A stretch of 64,000 nucleotides of DNA from Zavarzinella sp. (GTDB lineage: Bacteria; Planctomycetota; Planctomycetia; Gemmatales; Gemmataceae), in the NCBI GenBank assembly GCA_041399155.1, contig JAWKTI010000001.1, positions 1,922,001 through 1,986,000 on the forward strand, written 5' to 3'. Each line of letters begins with the position of its first letter. Positions within the stretch are counted from its first letter, which is position 1. The notes beneath the pieces were generated by a model. The model ran no database searches, was not told the origin of the DNA, and saw nothing but the letters and a program-made list of their open reading frames with translations. The translations under genes and the position numbers were made by a program. This document shows, piece by piece, positions 35,230 through 45,400 of the stretch.

Positions 35230-36189
35230 GTGAATAAGAAGATTTCCATTCTCGTGCCTTTGTGGAACGAAGCAGACAGCCTTCATGCTCTGCACCAACA
35301 AATCTCTGAAGTGATGACAGGACTTTCCCAGCCATGGGAAATTATTTACATCGATGATGGCAGCACCGACGAATCTTGGAAAATGATTCAGGAATTTTCA
35401 GCCGCAGGTAGCCATATCGGTGGGATTCGGCAAAGGAAAAATTTTGGTAAAGCAGCAGCATTGCAAGCTGGTTACGACCACTGTCGTGGCGACATCATCA
35501 TGACCCTGGATGCTGACCTTCAGGATGATCCCGCAGAAATACCCCAGTTTCTCAAGAAAATGTCGGAAGGATTTGAACTGGTGAGTGGCTGGAAGAAAAT
35601 TCGCCATGATCCATGGCATAAAGTTTTCCCCAGTCGGGTCTTTAATGGAATGGTCAGTTGGCTTACGGGGGTAGCACTGCATGACCACAATTGTGGAATG
35701 AAAGCCTACTCATCGGCAATCTGTCAAGAAATCCGCTTGTACGGAGAACTACATCGATTCATCCCGGTTTTAGCTGCAGATAGAGGTTTTCGTGTGGGTG
35801 AAGTCATCATCCAGCACCGTCCACGTCAGTTCGGCAGTTCAAAATATGGATTTCGCAGGTTTTTGAGAGGCTATTTTGATCTGCTCGGCGTCACGTTTCA
35901 AACAAGATATGCACAGCGTCCCATGCATTATTTTGGAAGTTGGGGCCTGATTTTTCTGTTGATGGTCACCTTTTTTGTGCTGATTTCCTGGATCTGGCCC
36001 ACCAGCAGATTCGCTTTTTGGGGAATTGTTGCTTCGCTGTTTGCCACAGTGGGTACGCTTGTGTACCAGAACGGCCTGTTAAGTAACCAATTAGCTGCCA
36101 TGAACCCCAAAAAACCGTATGTCATTGCAGAGAAGATCGGGTTTCTGACATCGTTTAACTCGCATTCACCCACATCTTCGTTAAACTAA
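35230..36189 (+). CDS. GT2 glycosyltransferase, polyprenyl-phosphate sugar synthase type
   Basis: 319 residues. The GT-A domain shows ISILVPLWNEADSLHALHQ, the nucleotide motif YIDDGSTDESW and the metal-binding MTLDADLQDDPAEIP, as in dolichol- or undecaprenyl-phosphate mannosyl/glucosyltransferases. The acceptor region (RQFGSSKYGFRRFLRGYFDL) is typical. Two C-terminal membrane helices (about 240-285) anchor it. The start is GTG at 35230 with AAGGAA upstream at 35214-35219. It likely makes a lipid-phosphate sugar donor used by the membrane protein that follows. Confidence 0.9.
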   Translation: MNKKISILVPLWNEADSLHALHQQISEVMTGLSQPWEIIYIDDGSTDESWKMIQEFSAAGSHIGGIRQRKNFGKAAALQAGYDHCRGDIIMTLDADLQDDPAEIPQFLKKMSEGFELVSGWKKIRHDPWHKVFPSRVFNGMVSWLTGVALHDHNCGMKAYSSAICQEIRLYGELHRFIPVLAADRGFRVGEVIIQHRPRQFGSSKYGFRRFLRGYFDLLGVTFQTRYAQRPMHYFGSWGLIFLLMVTFFVLISWIWPTSRFAFWGIVASLFATVGTLVYQNGLLSNQLAAMNPKKPYVIAEKIGFLTSFNSHSPTSSLN

Positions 36190-36215
36190 TCGCATTCCCC
36201 TCAATAAGTGATGAA

Positions 36216-37637
36216 ATGAATACCCCAGAACAAAAACAAATCCGAACCATTTTTTCGATTTTGCTGGTGGTAACTGGTGCCATCATGATGGCGAGGCTGG
36301 TGAATGCAGAATTGCTTGTCGAACCCAGTCTCTACAAGCAGAATCCATCGCGTAAGTGGCCGGCCTCGGCACCTGGTGCGTGGCCGACCTTCAGTTCCAA
36401 CGACCGCGTTCGGTGGGCTACAGTTCGTTCTTTGGCCGAAAACAACACTTTTGAAATTGGCCAGCGGATTGAAGATCCAACAACACCAAAAGGTTACCGT
36501 GATGAGGGGATATTATTTGAAGACGGCTTCAAATCGGTTGATGCGGTGCTGCACCCCGATCGGAAAGTTTTTTATGGTACAAAAACCCCACTTTTAGTGA
36601 TGATGGCAGCGGGCGAATACAAAATTATATTAAAATATTGTAATATTCGCATGGCTGAAAAGCCCTGGCACGTGGTGATTCCCATTCTGACTACGCTGCA
36701 TATTCTGCCACTGTTATTGGCATTATTTTTGCTGGGCAGATTGATCTGTAGCTGGGCAATATCGGACTGGGGGAAAATATTCACTTTTTCTTCTGCCTGC
36801 TTCGGCACATTCCTGACCACATTCGCAATGACATTTAACAATCATGTCCCAGCCGCGTGCTGCCTGTTTTATGTGGTTTATCTCTTGTTTGCCCCGGATA
36901 CTACATGGTCGGTTGGCAGGTTATTCCTTGCAGGTCTGTTGGCTGGGCTTGCAACTGCTTTCGATTATCCAATGGCAGCCCTGGGTGGGTGTATTTTCGC
37001 CGTGTTGCTTCTCACACGCTGGAAAACGTCACTTCTGTTTTTACTTGCAATGCTGGTGTTTCCCGCAATTCAAACAGTGATCAATTACAAGGCCTATGGA
37101 ATTTACGAACCGATTTACAGCAAATTTGGCACTGCCTGGTATGAATACGAGGGCAGCCACTGGAATAAAGTCAATCTCACCCCACCACCGACTGGGATTG
37201 ATTTCCTGAATCAGCCAAAGCATATTTACGCTGTTAACCTGACTTTTGGACACCACGGACTCTTTTCGCTGACTCCCGTATTCCTCATTGGTCTGATCGG
37301 TCTATTTTTTGCACCAAAATGGCTTTCACGAGAGCAAAAGTACCTGTGGTGGACATCGATCCCAATGATCTTAGCTGTCATTGGCTATTTTGTGGCCACT
37401 ACCAACAATTACGCGGGATGGAGTTGTGGGCCAAGGTGGTTGTTCGGGCTGATTCCCTCCTTACTGTTAGGCTTGGTGCGTGCCAGTGACTACCTTGGCA
37501 GCAAATGTATCCTGCGCTGGACAGCCTATGTATGCTTGGGACTGAGCATTTTTGCCGCACAATACTGTGCATTTAACCCATGGCGATACCCCTGGCTGCT
37601 GCAGTGGTCGCAGTATCAGGGGCTGACAAATTATTAA
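36216..37637 (+). CDS. Polytopic membrane protein, possible PMT/GT-C glycosyltransferase
   Basis: 473 residues with an N-terminal membrane segment, an extracytoplasmic loop of about 110 residues (SSNDRVRWATVRSLAENN; HPDRKVFYGTKTPLL) and about nine further helices. Long multi-spanning proteins with early acidic or polar loops next to a polyprenyl-phosphate sugar synthase are often GT-C transferases. I do not see a clear DxD or DE catalytic pair right after the first helix, so the enzyme call is only an inference from neighbours. It may also be an O-antigen-type or unknown transporter. valS begins 86 bases downstream. Confidence 0.7.
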   Translation: MNTPEQKQIRTIFSILLVVTGAIMMARLVNAELLVEPSLYKQNPSRKWPASAPGAWPTFSSNDRVRWATVRSLAENNTFEIGQRIEDPTTPKGYRDEGILFEDGFKSVDAVLHPDRKVFYGTKTPLLVMMAAGEYKIILKYCNIRMAEKPWHVVIPILTTLHILPLLLALFLLGRLICSWAISDWGKIFTFSSACFGTFLTTFAMTFNNHVPAACCLFYVVYLLFAPDTTWSVGRLFLAGLLAGLATAFDYPMAALGGCIFAVLLLTRWKTSLLFLLAMLVFPAIQTVINYKAYGIYEPIYSKFGTAWYEYEGSHWNKVNLTPPPTGIDFLNQPKHIYAVNLTFGHHGLFSLTPVFLIGLIGLFFAPKWLSREQKYLWWTSIPMILAVIGYFVATTNNYAGWSCGPRWLFGLIPSLLLGLVRASDYLGSKCILRWTAYVCLGLSIFAAQYCAFNPWRYPWLLQWSQYQGLTNY

Positions 37638-37723
37638 TTAATGAATTTTATTTGTTGCAACAAATAAATTTACCTGAACCTGGATTGATTCGAAAAGTCT
37701 TGTCTCAAAACGACTTGCGTGGA

Positions 37724-40690
37724 ATGAAAGCGATGGCGATTGAACTGGCGAAAACTTACGACAACAAAGCCGCACACGAAAAATGGCTGACACAATGGGA
37801 TGAAGCCGGGATTTTTCACACTGTGCCTGATCCCACCCGCCCACCGTACACGATTGTGATTCCCCCGCCGAATGTTACCGGTGCGTTGCATATGGGCCAC
37901 GCACTGAACAATACCTTGCAGGATGTACTGATTCGCTGGCGGCGTGCCATGGGCGACAATGCCTTGTGGATTCCAGGCACAGACCACGCAGGAATTGCCA
38001 CCCAGGCTGTGGTAGAACGCCTGGTGATGTCGAAAGAAAAGAAAACTCGACACGATCTTGGCCGTGAAGAAATGGTCAAACGAATCTGGTCGTGGAAAGA
38101 CCAGTACGAAAAACGTATCCTTGGACAGTTAAAGCAGTTAGGTTCATCGTGCGATTGGAAACGCACACGTTTCACTCTGGACGAGACGTGCGTCCGTGCT
38201 GTCCGCACCACCTTCTTCAAAATGTTTCGCGATGACTACATTTACCGTGGCAAACGGCTGGTCAATTGGGATACTCAGTTGAATACCTCCGTTGCGGATG
38301 ATGAAACCTACACGGAAGACACCGTGGGCGGTTTCTGGACGTTCGAGTACCCACTGGTGGATCAGCCGGAAAAGCGGATTCGCTTTTCAACCACCCGCCC
38401 CGAAACAATGCTGGGTGATACCGCGCTGTGCGTCCATCCAAATGACGAACGGTATCAGGACTTTGTGGGCAAACAGGTTCTCTTACCCCACAGTGGACGG
38501 ACAATTCCGGTGATTGCAGATGCTTTACTGGCTGATCCGGAACTGGGAACCGGCTGTGTGAAGGTGACTCCTGCCCACGATCCAAACGATTATGCCTGCT
38601 GGCAGCGGCATCCTGAAATTGACATTATCAACATCCTGAACCCCGACGGCACCCTCAATGCTGCTGCTGGGAAATATGCGGGCCAGGATCGCTACCATGC
38701 ACGGGAAGCGATTGTGCTGGAAATGGAAGAGTTGGGGTATTTTGTTGAAAAAACCGACCGCACCGTCCCACTGAAATACAGCGACCGCAGCAAAAGCCCG
38801 ATCGAGCCGTTGTTGTCAGATCAATGGTTTGTTCTGATGGGCAACCGCACTGATGGCAAACCAGGTTTGGCGGAAATGGCATTGCAGGCTGTACAGAATG
38901 GTAAAGTCGCCTTTACGCCTGATCGCTATGCTCGAAGCTACCTCGATTGGTTGCAGGAAAAGCGGGATTGGTGCATCAGCCGTCAATTATGGTGGGGGCA
39001 CCAAATTCCCATCTGGTATGGCAGTGCGGCAAAAGGCCCCCACGCGGGGCCGGATTTTCTGGCAAGCCAGGATGCTAAAGCGTTTGTGGCAGTCGAAATC
39101 CCTTCGGAAGAACCCACGGCACTGCCAAAATGGCAGGTTTGTGTCGCTCCGGATCATCCGGAACTGGAAACGCTGTTGGAATCGAACGGATTTACCCGTG
39201 ATCCGGACGTGCTTGACACCTGGTTCAGTTCAGCGTTGTGGCCCCACTCTACCCTGGGCTGGCCCACGGATTCGCCGGAGCTGGCTTATTATTACCCCAC
39301 CAGCACGCTGGTAACTTCCCGCGACATCATCACCCTGTGGGTGGTGCGTATGGTGCTGACAGGGCTCTACAATCTAGGCGAAGTGCCATTTCGCAACGTG
39401 TACATCACGCCAAAAATCCTCGACGGTTACGGCGACACAATGAGCAAATCGAAGGGCAATGGCGTCGATCCGCTGGATATCATCGAACTGTACGGGGCGG
39501 ATGCATTGCGTTTCGTTATGGTGGGATCGGCAGGGGAAACGCAGGATTCCAAGCTGCCTGTGGGGAACGTCTGCCCCCACTGCGGCACACTGAATGCAGT
39601 CAAAAAAGAGCATATGTACATGCGGACGCGAAAAGTGACCTGTACCAACTGCAAAGGGCAATTTCGTCCGGGTGGCCCGTGGCTGGAAACCGATCCGGAA
39701 TTGCCCACCGCACTGCAGGGGTCCGAACGCTTCGATGTGGGGCGGAACTTCGCCAATAAGCTCTGGAATGCAACACGGTTTATCCTGCTGAATATCGATG
39801 AATATGAGCCGATTGAAGTTAACATTGAAGCATTGCCTTTAGAAGACCGCTGGATCCTGAGCCGACTGACCACCACCATTCAAAGTGTCACGGATGCGTT
39901 TGAAAAGTTTCGCTTTAGCGAAATCACCCGCCTGATTTATGATTTTGCATGGTCGGAATTCTGCGATTGGTACATCGAAATGAGCAAGGGGCGGTTAAAA
40001 AATGCCGAAGACCGCCCCCTGGTGCAGCACATTCTGATAACGGTGCTGGACGGAATCGTCCGTCTGATTCAGCCAGTAATGCCATTTCTTTCCGAATCAC
40101 TGTGGGAGGCACTGGGGCAAATTGCACCAAAACGCGGCCTGCAGAATGCAGTTGAAGTGGAAAAATTTGCCAGTGTTGCCCGCTGGCCTGTGGTAAATCA
40201 GGAACTTCTCAAACCAGAAACAGAACAGGCGATTGCCCACATGCAGGATCTGATCCGTGCGGTGCGTGAAATTCGCAATCGCTACCAGATCGATGACCGC
40301 ACCGAGATGCCATTAGCAGTCCGCTGCCCAGATGCCCGCCACCAGGCACTTCAGCCAATAGAGCGGTTTATTGTGCAGTTAGGGCGATTATCGCAGTGGG
40401 AATGCGGCCCCCACATCCAGAAACCTGCCCAATCCGCCTCATTTCTGGTGGAAGATATGGAAGGCTATGTGGCACTGGCAGGATTTATCAATGTGGAAGA
40501 TGAACGTGCCCGACTGGAAAAGCAACTGGCCACCACCCTCAAGCAACACGATGCCACCGTTGCGAAACTGGCGAATGAGTCGTTTGTTTCGCGAGCACCC
40601 GCGGAAGTGGTTGCTCAACAGAGGGAACTGGTGATGGAATTGACAAAGCAAATGGCTTCCATCAGAGAAATGATCCAGGATTTTAGTTAG
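37724..40690 (+). CDS. valS: Valyl-tRNA synthetase with extra zinc ribbon
   Basis: Charges tRNA-Val. 988 residues from ATG at 37724 (37733 also possible); longer readings overlap the previous gene. HIGH motif is NVTGALHMGHALNNT, KMSKS motif is DTMSKSKGNGVDPL, and the CP1 editing domain has TRPETMLGDTALCVHP. The anticodon domain begins near NFANKLWNATRFIL and a C-terminal coiled coil follows (LEKQLATTLKQHDATVAKL). Between KMSKS and the anticodon domain sits an insertion of about 55 residues with CPHC and CTNC pairs (bases about 39545-39735), a likely zinc ribbon absent from the E. coli and Thermus proteins. Confidence 0.96.
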   Translation: MKAMAIELAKTYDNKAAHEKWLTQWDEAGIFHTVPDPTRPPYTIVIPPPNVTGALHMGHALNNTLQDVLIRWRRAMGDNALWIPGTDHAGIATQAVVERLVMSKEKKTRHDLGREEMVKRIWSWKDQYEKRILGQLKQLGSSCDWKRTRFTLDETCVRAVRTTFFKMFRDDYIYRGKRLVNWDTQLNTSVADDETYTEDTVGGFWTFEYPLVDQPEKRIRFSTTRPETMLGDTALCVHPNDERYQDFVGKQVLLPHSGRTIPVIADALLADPELGTGCVKVTPAHDPNDYACWQRHPEIDIINILNPDGTLNAAAGKYAGQDRYHAREAIVLEMEELGYFVEKTDRTVPLKYSDRSKSPIEPLLSDQWFVLMGNRTDGKPGLAEMALQAVQNGKVAFTPDRYARSYLDWLQEKRDWCISRQLWWGHQIPIWYGSAAKGPHAGPDFLASQDAKAFVAVEIPSEEPTALPKWQVCVAPDHPELETLLESNGFTRDPDVLDTWFSSALWPHSTLGWPTDSPELAYYYPTSTLVTSRDIITLWVVRMVLTGLYNLGEVPFRNVYITPKILDGYGDTMSKSKGNGVDPLDIIELYGADALRFVMVGSAGETQDSKLPVGNVCPHCGTLNAVKKEHMYMRTRKVTCTNCKGQFRPGGPWLETDPELPTALQGSERFDVGRNFANKLWNATRFILLNIDEYEPIEVNIEALPLEDRWILSRLTTTIQSVTDAFEKFRFSEITRLIYDFAWSEFCDWYIEMSKGRLKNAEDRPLVQHILITVLDGIVRLIQPVMPFLSESLWEALGQIAPKRGLQNAVEVEKFASVARWPVVNQELLKPETEQAIAHMQDLIRAVREIRNRYQIDDRTEMPLAVRCPDARHQALQPIERFIVQLGRLSQWECGPHIQKPAQSASFLVEDMEGYVALAGFINVEDERARLEKQLATTLKQHDATVAKLANESFVSRAPAEVVAQQRELVMELTKQMASIREMIQDFS

Positions 40691-40762
40691 AGGGCCATAC
40701 AAGAATATGTGTTTATGGCTTTAGTTCAGGCTCAGTTGACATCCTGCCAGTCATTTTGAAAG

Positions 40763-40788
40763 CCGTCTAATGGACGACATTCAGACGG
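40763..40788. repeat. Imperfect hairpin after valS
   Basis: CCGTCTAATG (40763-40772) pairs with CATT-C-AGACGG (40778-40788) with one bulged C and a 5-base loop. No T run follows, so it is either a Rho-dependent or processing stem or part of the adjoining repeat element. Confidence 0.45.
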
Positions 40789-40801
40789 TTGTGCCAACAA
40801 C

Positions 40802-40829
40802 CGTCATTCCCGCGAAGGCGGGAATCCAG
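40802..40829. repeat. REP-like palindrome (CATTCCCGC...GCGGGAATCC type)
   Basis: ATTCCCGC (40806-40813) and GCGGGAAT (40818-40825) form an 8-bp stem with a GAAG loop, flanked by CGTC and CCAG. The same interspersed repeat type, with a conserved GTC before and CCAG after the stem, is widespread in unrelated bacterial genomes. It is the only copy in the window. Three tandem GAATT units follow at 40836-40850. Confidence 0.7.
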
Positions 40830-40972
40830 TTCTGTGAATTGAATTGAATTGGGATGAGTTGAATGAAATCCATAGGCCAAAGCGTCTGAAAGGGCTCGAT
40901 GTGCAAATTGTCAGGTGAAACTGTGTGTTGGCCAGGCAAAAACGATAGCCGAACAACAAATGGAGCATCATC

Positions 40973-41359
40973 ATGAATGAGGTTCTTGCGGAACTGCTCA
41001 ATCGCCTGATTGCAATCAAATCAGATCACAGCGAAATCTGCGATACGGAAGTACGTGAACGGCTGGATTCGGCCATTCACGATGGTTTTCTAACTCCCAC
41101 CCAAGACTATGAACTGCCCAACGACTTTGGAATGTACTCACCAGAGGGGAATCTTGCGGTAAAGAACTCACTAGGCTGGTTTCTGCCAGCAGCCATGGCT
41201 GCCTGCGAAGCAGAGGAGTTGTTCACTTTTCATGAGCGGCTGGATGCATTCCAGAGCCTTGATGTTAGAATCGGGCCGAAACAAATCTGCTACAACGATT
41301 TTTTCGGATACACAGACCCCAAACGGTATGATGAAAACGGCAATTTTATCAAGAGATAA
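40973..41359 (+). CDS. Hypothetical protein (128 aa)
   Basis: An acidic soluble protein with no signal peptide or membrane segment. The N-terminal half is helical (LAELLNRLIAIKSDHSEICD), the C-terminal half is aromatic and polar (YNDFFGYTDPKRYDENGN). I recognise no family. The size, acidity and position beside a REP-like element and a palindrome, apart from operons, fit an accessory or immunity-type gene. A usable ATG at 40973 follows GGAGC at 40962-40966. It is separated by 127 bases from the convergent ABC permease gene. Confidence 0.6.
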   Translation: MNEVLAELLNRLIAIKSDHSEICDTEVRERLDSAIHDGFLTPTQDYELPNDFGMYSPEGNLAVKNSLGWFLPAAMAACEAEELFTFHERLDAFQSLDVRIGPKQICYNDFFGYTDPKRYDENGNFIKR

Positions 41360-41426
41360 TGCTTGAGCGGATTTGAGAATCAATTTACTTGTAAAAGCCA
41401 ACTGATTCGAAGCCGTGCACAATTAA

Positions 41427-41444
41427 GTGACCAAAGTTGGTCAC
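41427..41444. other. Perfect palindrome between convergent genes
   Basis: GTGACCAA, AG, TTGGTCAC. As RNA the stem would be GTGACC/GGTCAC. Located between a stop at 41359 and the end of the permease gene at 41487, it may end transcription in either direction or be a protein site; no T run is seen. Confidence 0.4.
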
Positions 41445-41486
41445 AAATGATCTGGGATCTATTGAAACTGTTCCCAACCAAAAAGA

Positions 41487-42392
41487 TCACGCATCATCAT
41501 GGATTTCGGTGCGGGAATAATACCACATCCCAAAACAGGTAATCGCCAGCGTTGCAGATAGCAATACGATGTATGACGTGGTATCACTGACTGGCACAAA
41601 AAGCGATTCGCTTTCGGTAGGTACATCGTATTTTTCAGCTGAAGAGTACATCAGACAGCGCACATAATAGTTGATGCTGAGCCGTTTGATGGTACCCGGG
41701 ATCGGTAATTCACTGAGAATTGTTTCAAAAAACATGGCATAGAGCAGGCCCACGATGGCCGGGCGTGAAAAAATCGAACCGAAAAAATGAAACAACGCAC
41801 TGAATGTCAGGCTACCTGCAATGATGGACGGCAGATATAGCCAGAACAGATCGCGCCCGGTACTGCCACCTGCCAGGCAGAGAATCGCAAAACCACCAAC
41901 ATTCAGAAATAATACCCACGGCAGCACTCCCAGCCATTTTGCCAGATAGATCCCCCAACGTGGGATCGGTCGACTGCTCAGCCAGATCATGGTACGGTTT
42001 TCACGATCCTGGCCAAATGCCGCTGCCGCAAAACTGAGACTTTGCATCGGCAAGAGAAAACCGAGGTACAACATAAAAACTACGTTTTTGGAAAAAACGG
42101 CATGAGGTTTGGTTTCTCTTTTGTAACGTGCGATCAGTTCAGAACCTTCAATTGCTGCATGGGCCAGCCCACCTGCCAGAAATTCCGCACGAAACGGTTT
42201 GGTGCGCTGCACCCGCCATTCGTAACGATTCCAACCAGTGGATGTCGTAAATAACAGCACAATACCAGTGCAGATGCCCAGCAGGAACAGCGAGATCCAA
42301 ACCATCTGGTTTGCCTTCCACTGTCTCGCAAAAGTCCACTGAATGAGATAGCCCCACGCCTTCCAAGCTGAGTTCATCGTTTTTGTGCCCAA
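41487..42392 (-). CDS. ABC-2 type membrane protein (permease)
   Basis: 301 residues with about six membrane helices: one near residues 29-50 (SLFLLGICTGIVLLF), an extracytoplasmic loop, then four to five more, the last at the C-terminus (SYIVLLSATLAITCFGMWYY). The motif WLSSRPIPRWGIYLAKWLG in the loop between helices 2 and 3 is typical of ABC-2 permeases that work with a separate ATPase. No ATPase gene is adjacent, so the partner must be elsewhere, or the protein is a remnant. Divergent from the BatA-VWA gene, sharing a 102-base spacer. Confidence 0.8.
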   Translation of the reverse strand: MGTKTMNSAWKAWGYLIQWTFARQWKANQMVWISLFLLGICTGIVLLFTTSTGWNRYEWRVQRTKPFRAEFLAGGLAHAAIEGSELIARYKRETKPHAVFSKNVVFMLYLGFLLPMQSLSFAAAAFGQDRENRTMIWLSSRPIPRWGIYLAKWLGVLPWVLFLNVGGFAILCLAGGSTGRDLFWLYLPSIIAGSLTFSALFHFFGSIFSRPAIVGLLYAMFFETILSELPIPGTIKRLSINYYVRCLMYSSAEKYDVPTESESLFVPVSDTTSYIVLLSATLAITCFGMWYYSRTEIHDDA

Positions 42393-42494
42393 TGAAAATT
42401 ATCGAGATTCCGAGCGAAGATTCGCCAGAACTCCCGCAAATGGTTACACTAATTTCGTAGAGATTTTCCTGATTTTACCTATGAGAAACGATCA

Positions 42495-45400
42495 GTGATT
42501 CTGTCACTGTTTTTTGCCGTTGTATTTGCATCACCCCTGTCAACGCTTGCTGTCGCGGGTGCAGCGGTCGCTGTTCCGGTACTGATCCACTTCTTAAACC
42601 GGAAGCGGTTTATCATCCTTCCATTTGCTGCGATGCGGTTTTTACTGGCCGCACAAAAAAAGAATGTCCGCCGCATGCGGCTGGAAAAGTGGTTACTCTT
42701 GCTGCTTCGATCGTTACTGCTGCTCTCGCTCATTTTTGCCATGGCAGCGATGAGTCCGTGGGCAGAACGATTGTGGCAAGTGGTCTATCCCGGCCAGTTG
42801 TTGCCAGTTTCCAATCAGGGACGCACACACCGATTGATTGTGCTTGAAAACACTTTCACAATGACAACTAATCGGGAAGATGGTTCCAGCAGGCTTGATT
42901 ACGCACTTGCGCAGGCATTATCCTACATCAACAATGCCCCTGCAGGTGATGGATTCACGGTGATTGTGCTCCAAAACTCTCTGGATCTGCTGATACCAGG
43001 CCCAGCGGATGATCGCCAGCAGATTGTGCAGGCCATCGAATCAATTCAGCCTCAACATACCAGTGGGGATCATCCTGGCTGTCTGAACCAGCTTGCAGAT
43101 TTGTGTAGCAGACCGTTGGGGAAGTTTGACCAGCGAGAAGTGGTGTTTTTCTCCGATATTCGCCAATCGGCGTGGGAACTACCCAAAAGTATGGATGGTG
43201 CCAGTACCACGCAAAATAATGTCTGGGATCGTATTTTACAGAATGCCGATGTAGTATTCGTCGATTGTGCTGGCAAAGACGAAGCCAACATCAGTGTGGT
43301 GGCATTACAACCCGCCGAACCGATCGTTTTTCTGCAGCAGGATGTTGTTTTTCAGGTGACAATTGCGAACCATGGAAGGACTGCTGTCAATCAACTACCG
43401 GTCGAATTTCTGTTAGGACCACCTGGGGGAACGGGGCCATTGCGGACTATTGCCCAGCAACTGGTTGAAATCCCCCCACGCAGCACCATCCAGGTGACTT
43501 TCCCACTGGTCGAACAAAATCGCCTGCGGGAAGTGGGGAATTATCAGGTTCAGGTGCGGGTGGGCGAAGACAGTCTCCGTGTCGATAACAGCCGCAGTTT
43601 TATCCTGCCTGTGCTGGACCGTATCCCTGTGCTGGTAGTGAATGGGAAACCGGCAAACGAACCACTGGAGCGTGCGAGTGGCTTTCTGGTTGCAGCAATC
43701 AACCCCAATCCAGAACTGGCACCCAACGCCAATACGCCCGGCGTGGTGCAAGTACTTTCGCCACGGGAGTTTACCGATTCTGTACGTGGGGAACTTTTTC
43801 AGCCGAATTCACCAATCAACAGCGTGTTTCTTTGTGATCTGCCTCGCATTGGCGCTACAGAAATTCAACGACTGGAAGCATTACTGAAAAGAGGTGGGTC
43901 TGTCTTTATTGGCATGGGACCCAATGTTGCCAATAACATGGATGAATATAACCGCTTGCTGTTTGCCGATGGACAGGGAATTCTGCCTGGCAAACTGATT
44001 TCGATCCAGGAAAATGCTGAAACTGGCTATTATTTTTCTCCAATGGAAGGTGCATTTGATCGCCCTCCGTTGCAACAGTTTCGCAAAGAGGAAGAGCGGG
44101 CCAGCATTCGCACACCTCGGATCAGCAAATACATTCGGATGGAATTGCCCGCCAATTCTGCTGCAACGCGAATCTTGAATTACGAAAATGCGGATCAAAA
44201 AGCCACAAATGATCCCGCCCTGGTGGTCTTCCCGCTTCACCGTGGAAAAGTGTATTGTTGCACTTCCAGTCTCAACAGAGACTGGAATGACTGGCCGAAT
44301 TCATTCTGTTTTCTGCCAATGATTCAGGAAACGCTGAAAGATTTCGCAGCCACATCAGAACAGAAAGTCCTCGCCACGGGCGATGTGCTGGAGGAATATG
44401 TCTCCCGCACATTTTCCGGATTAACGGTGGAACATTTTCTCGACCCACAAAAGGAATTGCTGGAAACAACTACGGTGGAACTTGATACCAGCAGTGCCGT
44501 AGTCCGTTCGAACCAGTTCCTCCTTGCGGGTTTCCACCGTTTTGTGATCAGTGGGCAAACCCCGTTGATCTACGCAGTGAATGTCCCCACTTTAACGGCG
44601 AAAGGAGGAACCGCAAGCGACCTGCAACGATTTTCCCTAAGTGACTGGCAGACAAGCAGTTCCGAACCAGTTCAATTGGTCAATTCTGCCAGCAGCATCC
44701 TGGCACGAAATCGGCAGACTCAGGAATTAGAACCCACCTACTATGAGCGGGCACCACGCGGGCCGGATATGGCCAAGCTGGGATTGTGGTGCTTCCTTAT
44801 CCTGCTGATGCTGGAACTTGTTGCTGCCTGGAAGTTCGGCTCCGCACGAGCTGGTGTGGGCACAGACGACAATAAAATTCGTACCGCCTTCTGGCATACC
44901 TTTTTCCTGTTGTTGCCCCTGCTACTTGCAACTACGGTGCTGGTTTTCTCATTAGTTTTTACTGCGAAAGGCGAATTCTTGTCCTTCGCACCGACAGTTC
45001 GGCAAAAATTGTTGGAAGATTTCTTCATGCTCCCCACGGGTGCTCCCGGGGAAGGAATGCACATCCGGTGGGAGACACGCAACTATCTTCATCCATTAAG
45101 AAAAACTCATTTCTGGTTGGCGGCGGGCTTGTTAGTGGGCTGCACTACGGCGATTGTACTCATTTACCGAGCTGAAAAACTGGCCCACCTAAGGGGAAGT
45201 CGTGGTGCTGGGTTATTACCGCGTTCCTTGATGATAATTTCGCGGTCTCTGGCACTCGCTTTGGCACTTTACCTACTTCTGCCACAATCGCAGTTAGTTG
45301 TAGAGCGGGAAGCCTGGCCAGAAATCGTAGTACTGATCGACGATTCTAAAAGTATGTCAGTGATAGATAAATACTCTGATATAAACACAAATGAAATAGC

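Noticed and set aside
37580..37723. Longer valS N-terminus
   Set aside because: It overlaps the upstream membrane protein gene and reads out of frame sequence; family N-termini match the start near 37724-37733.
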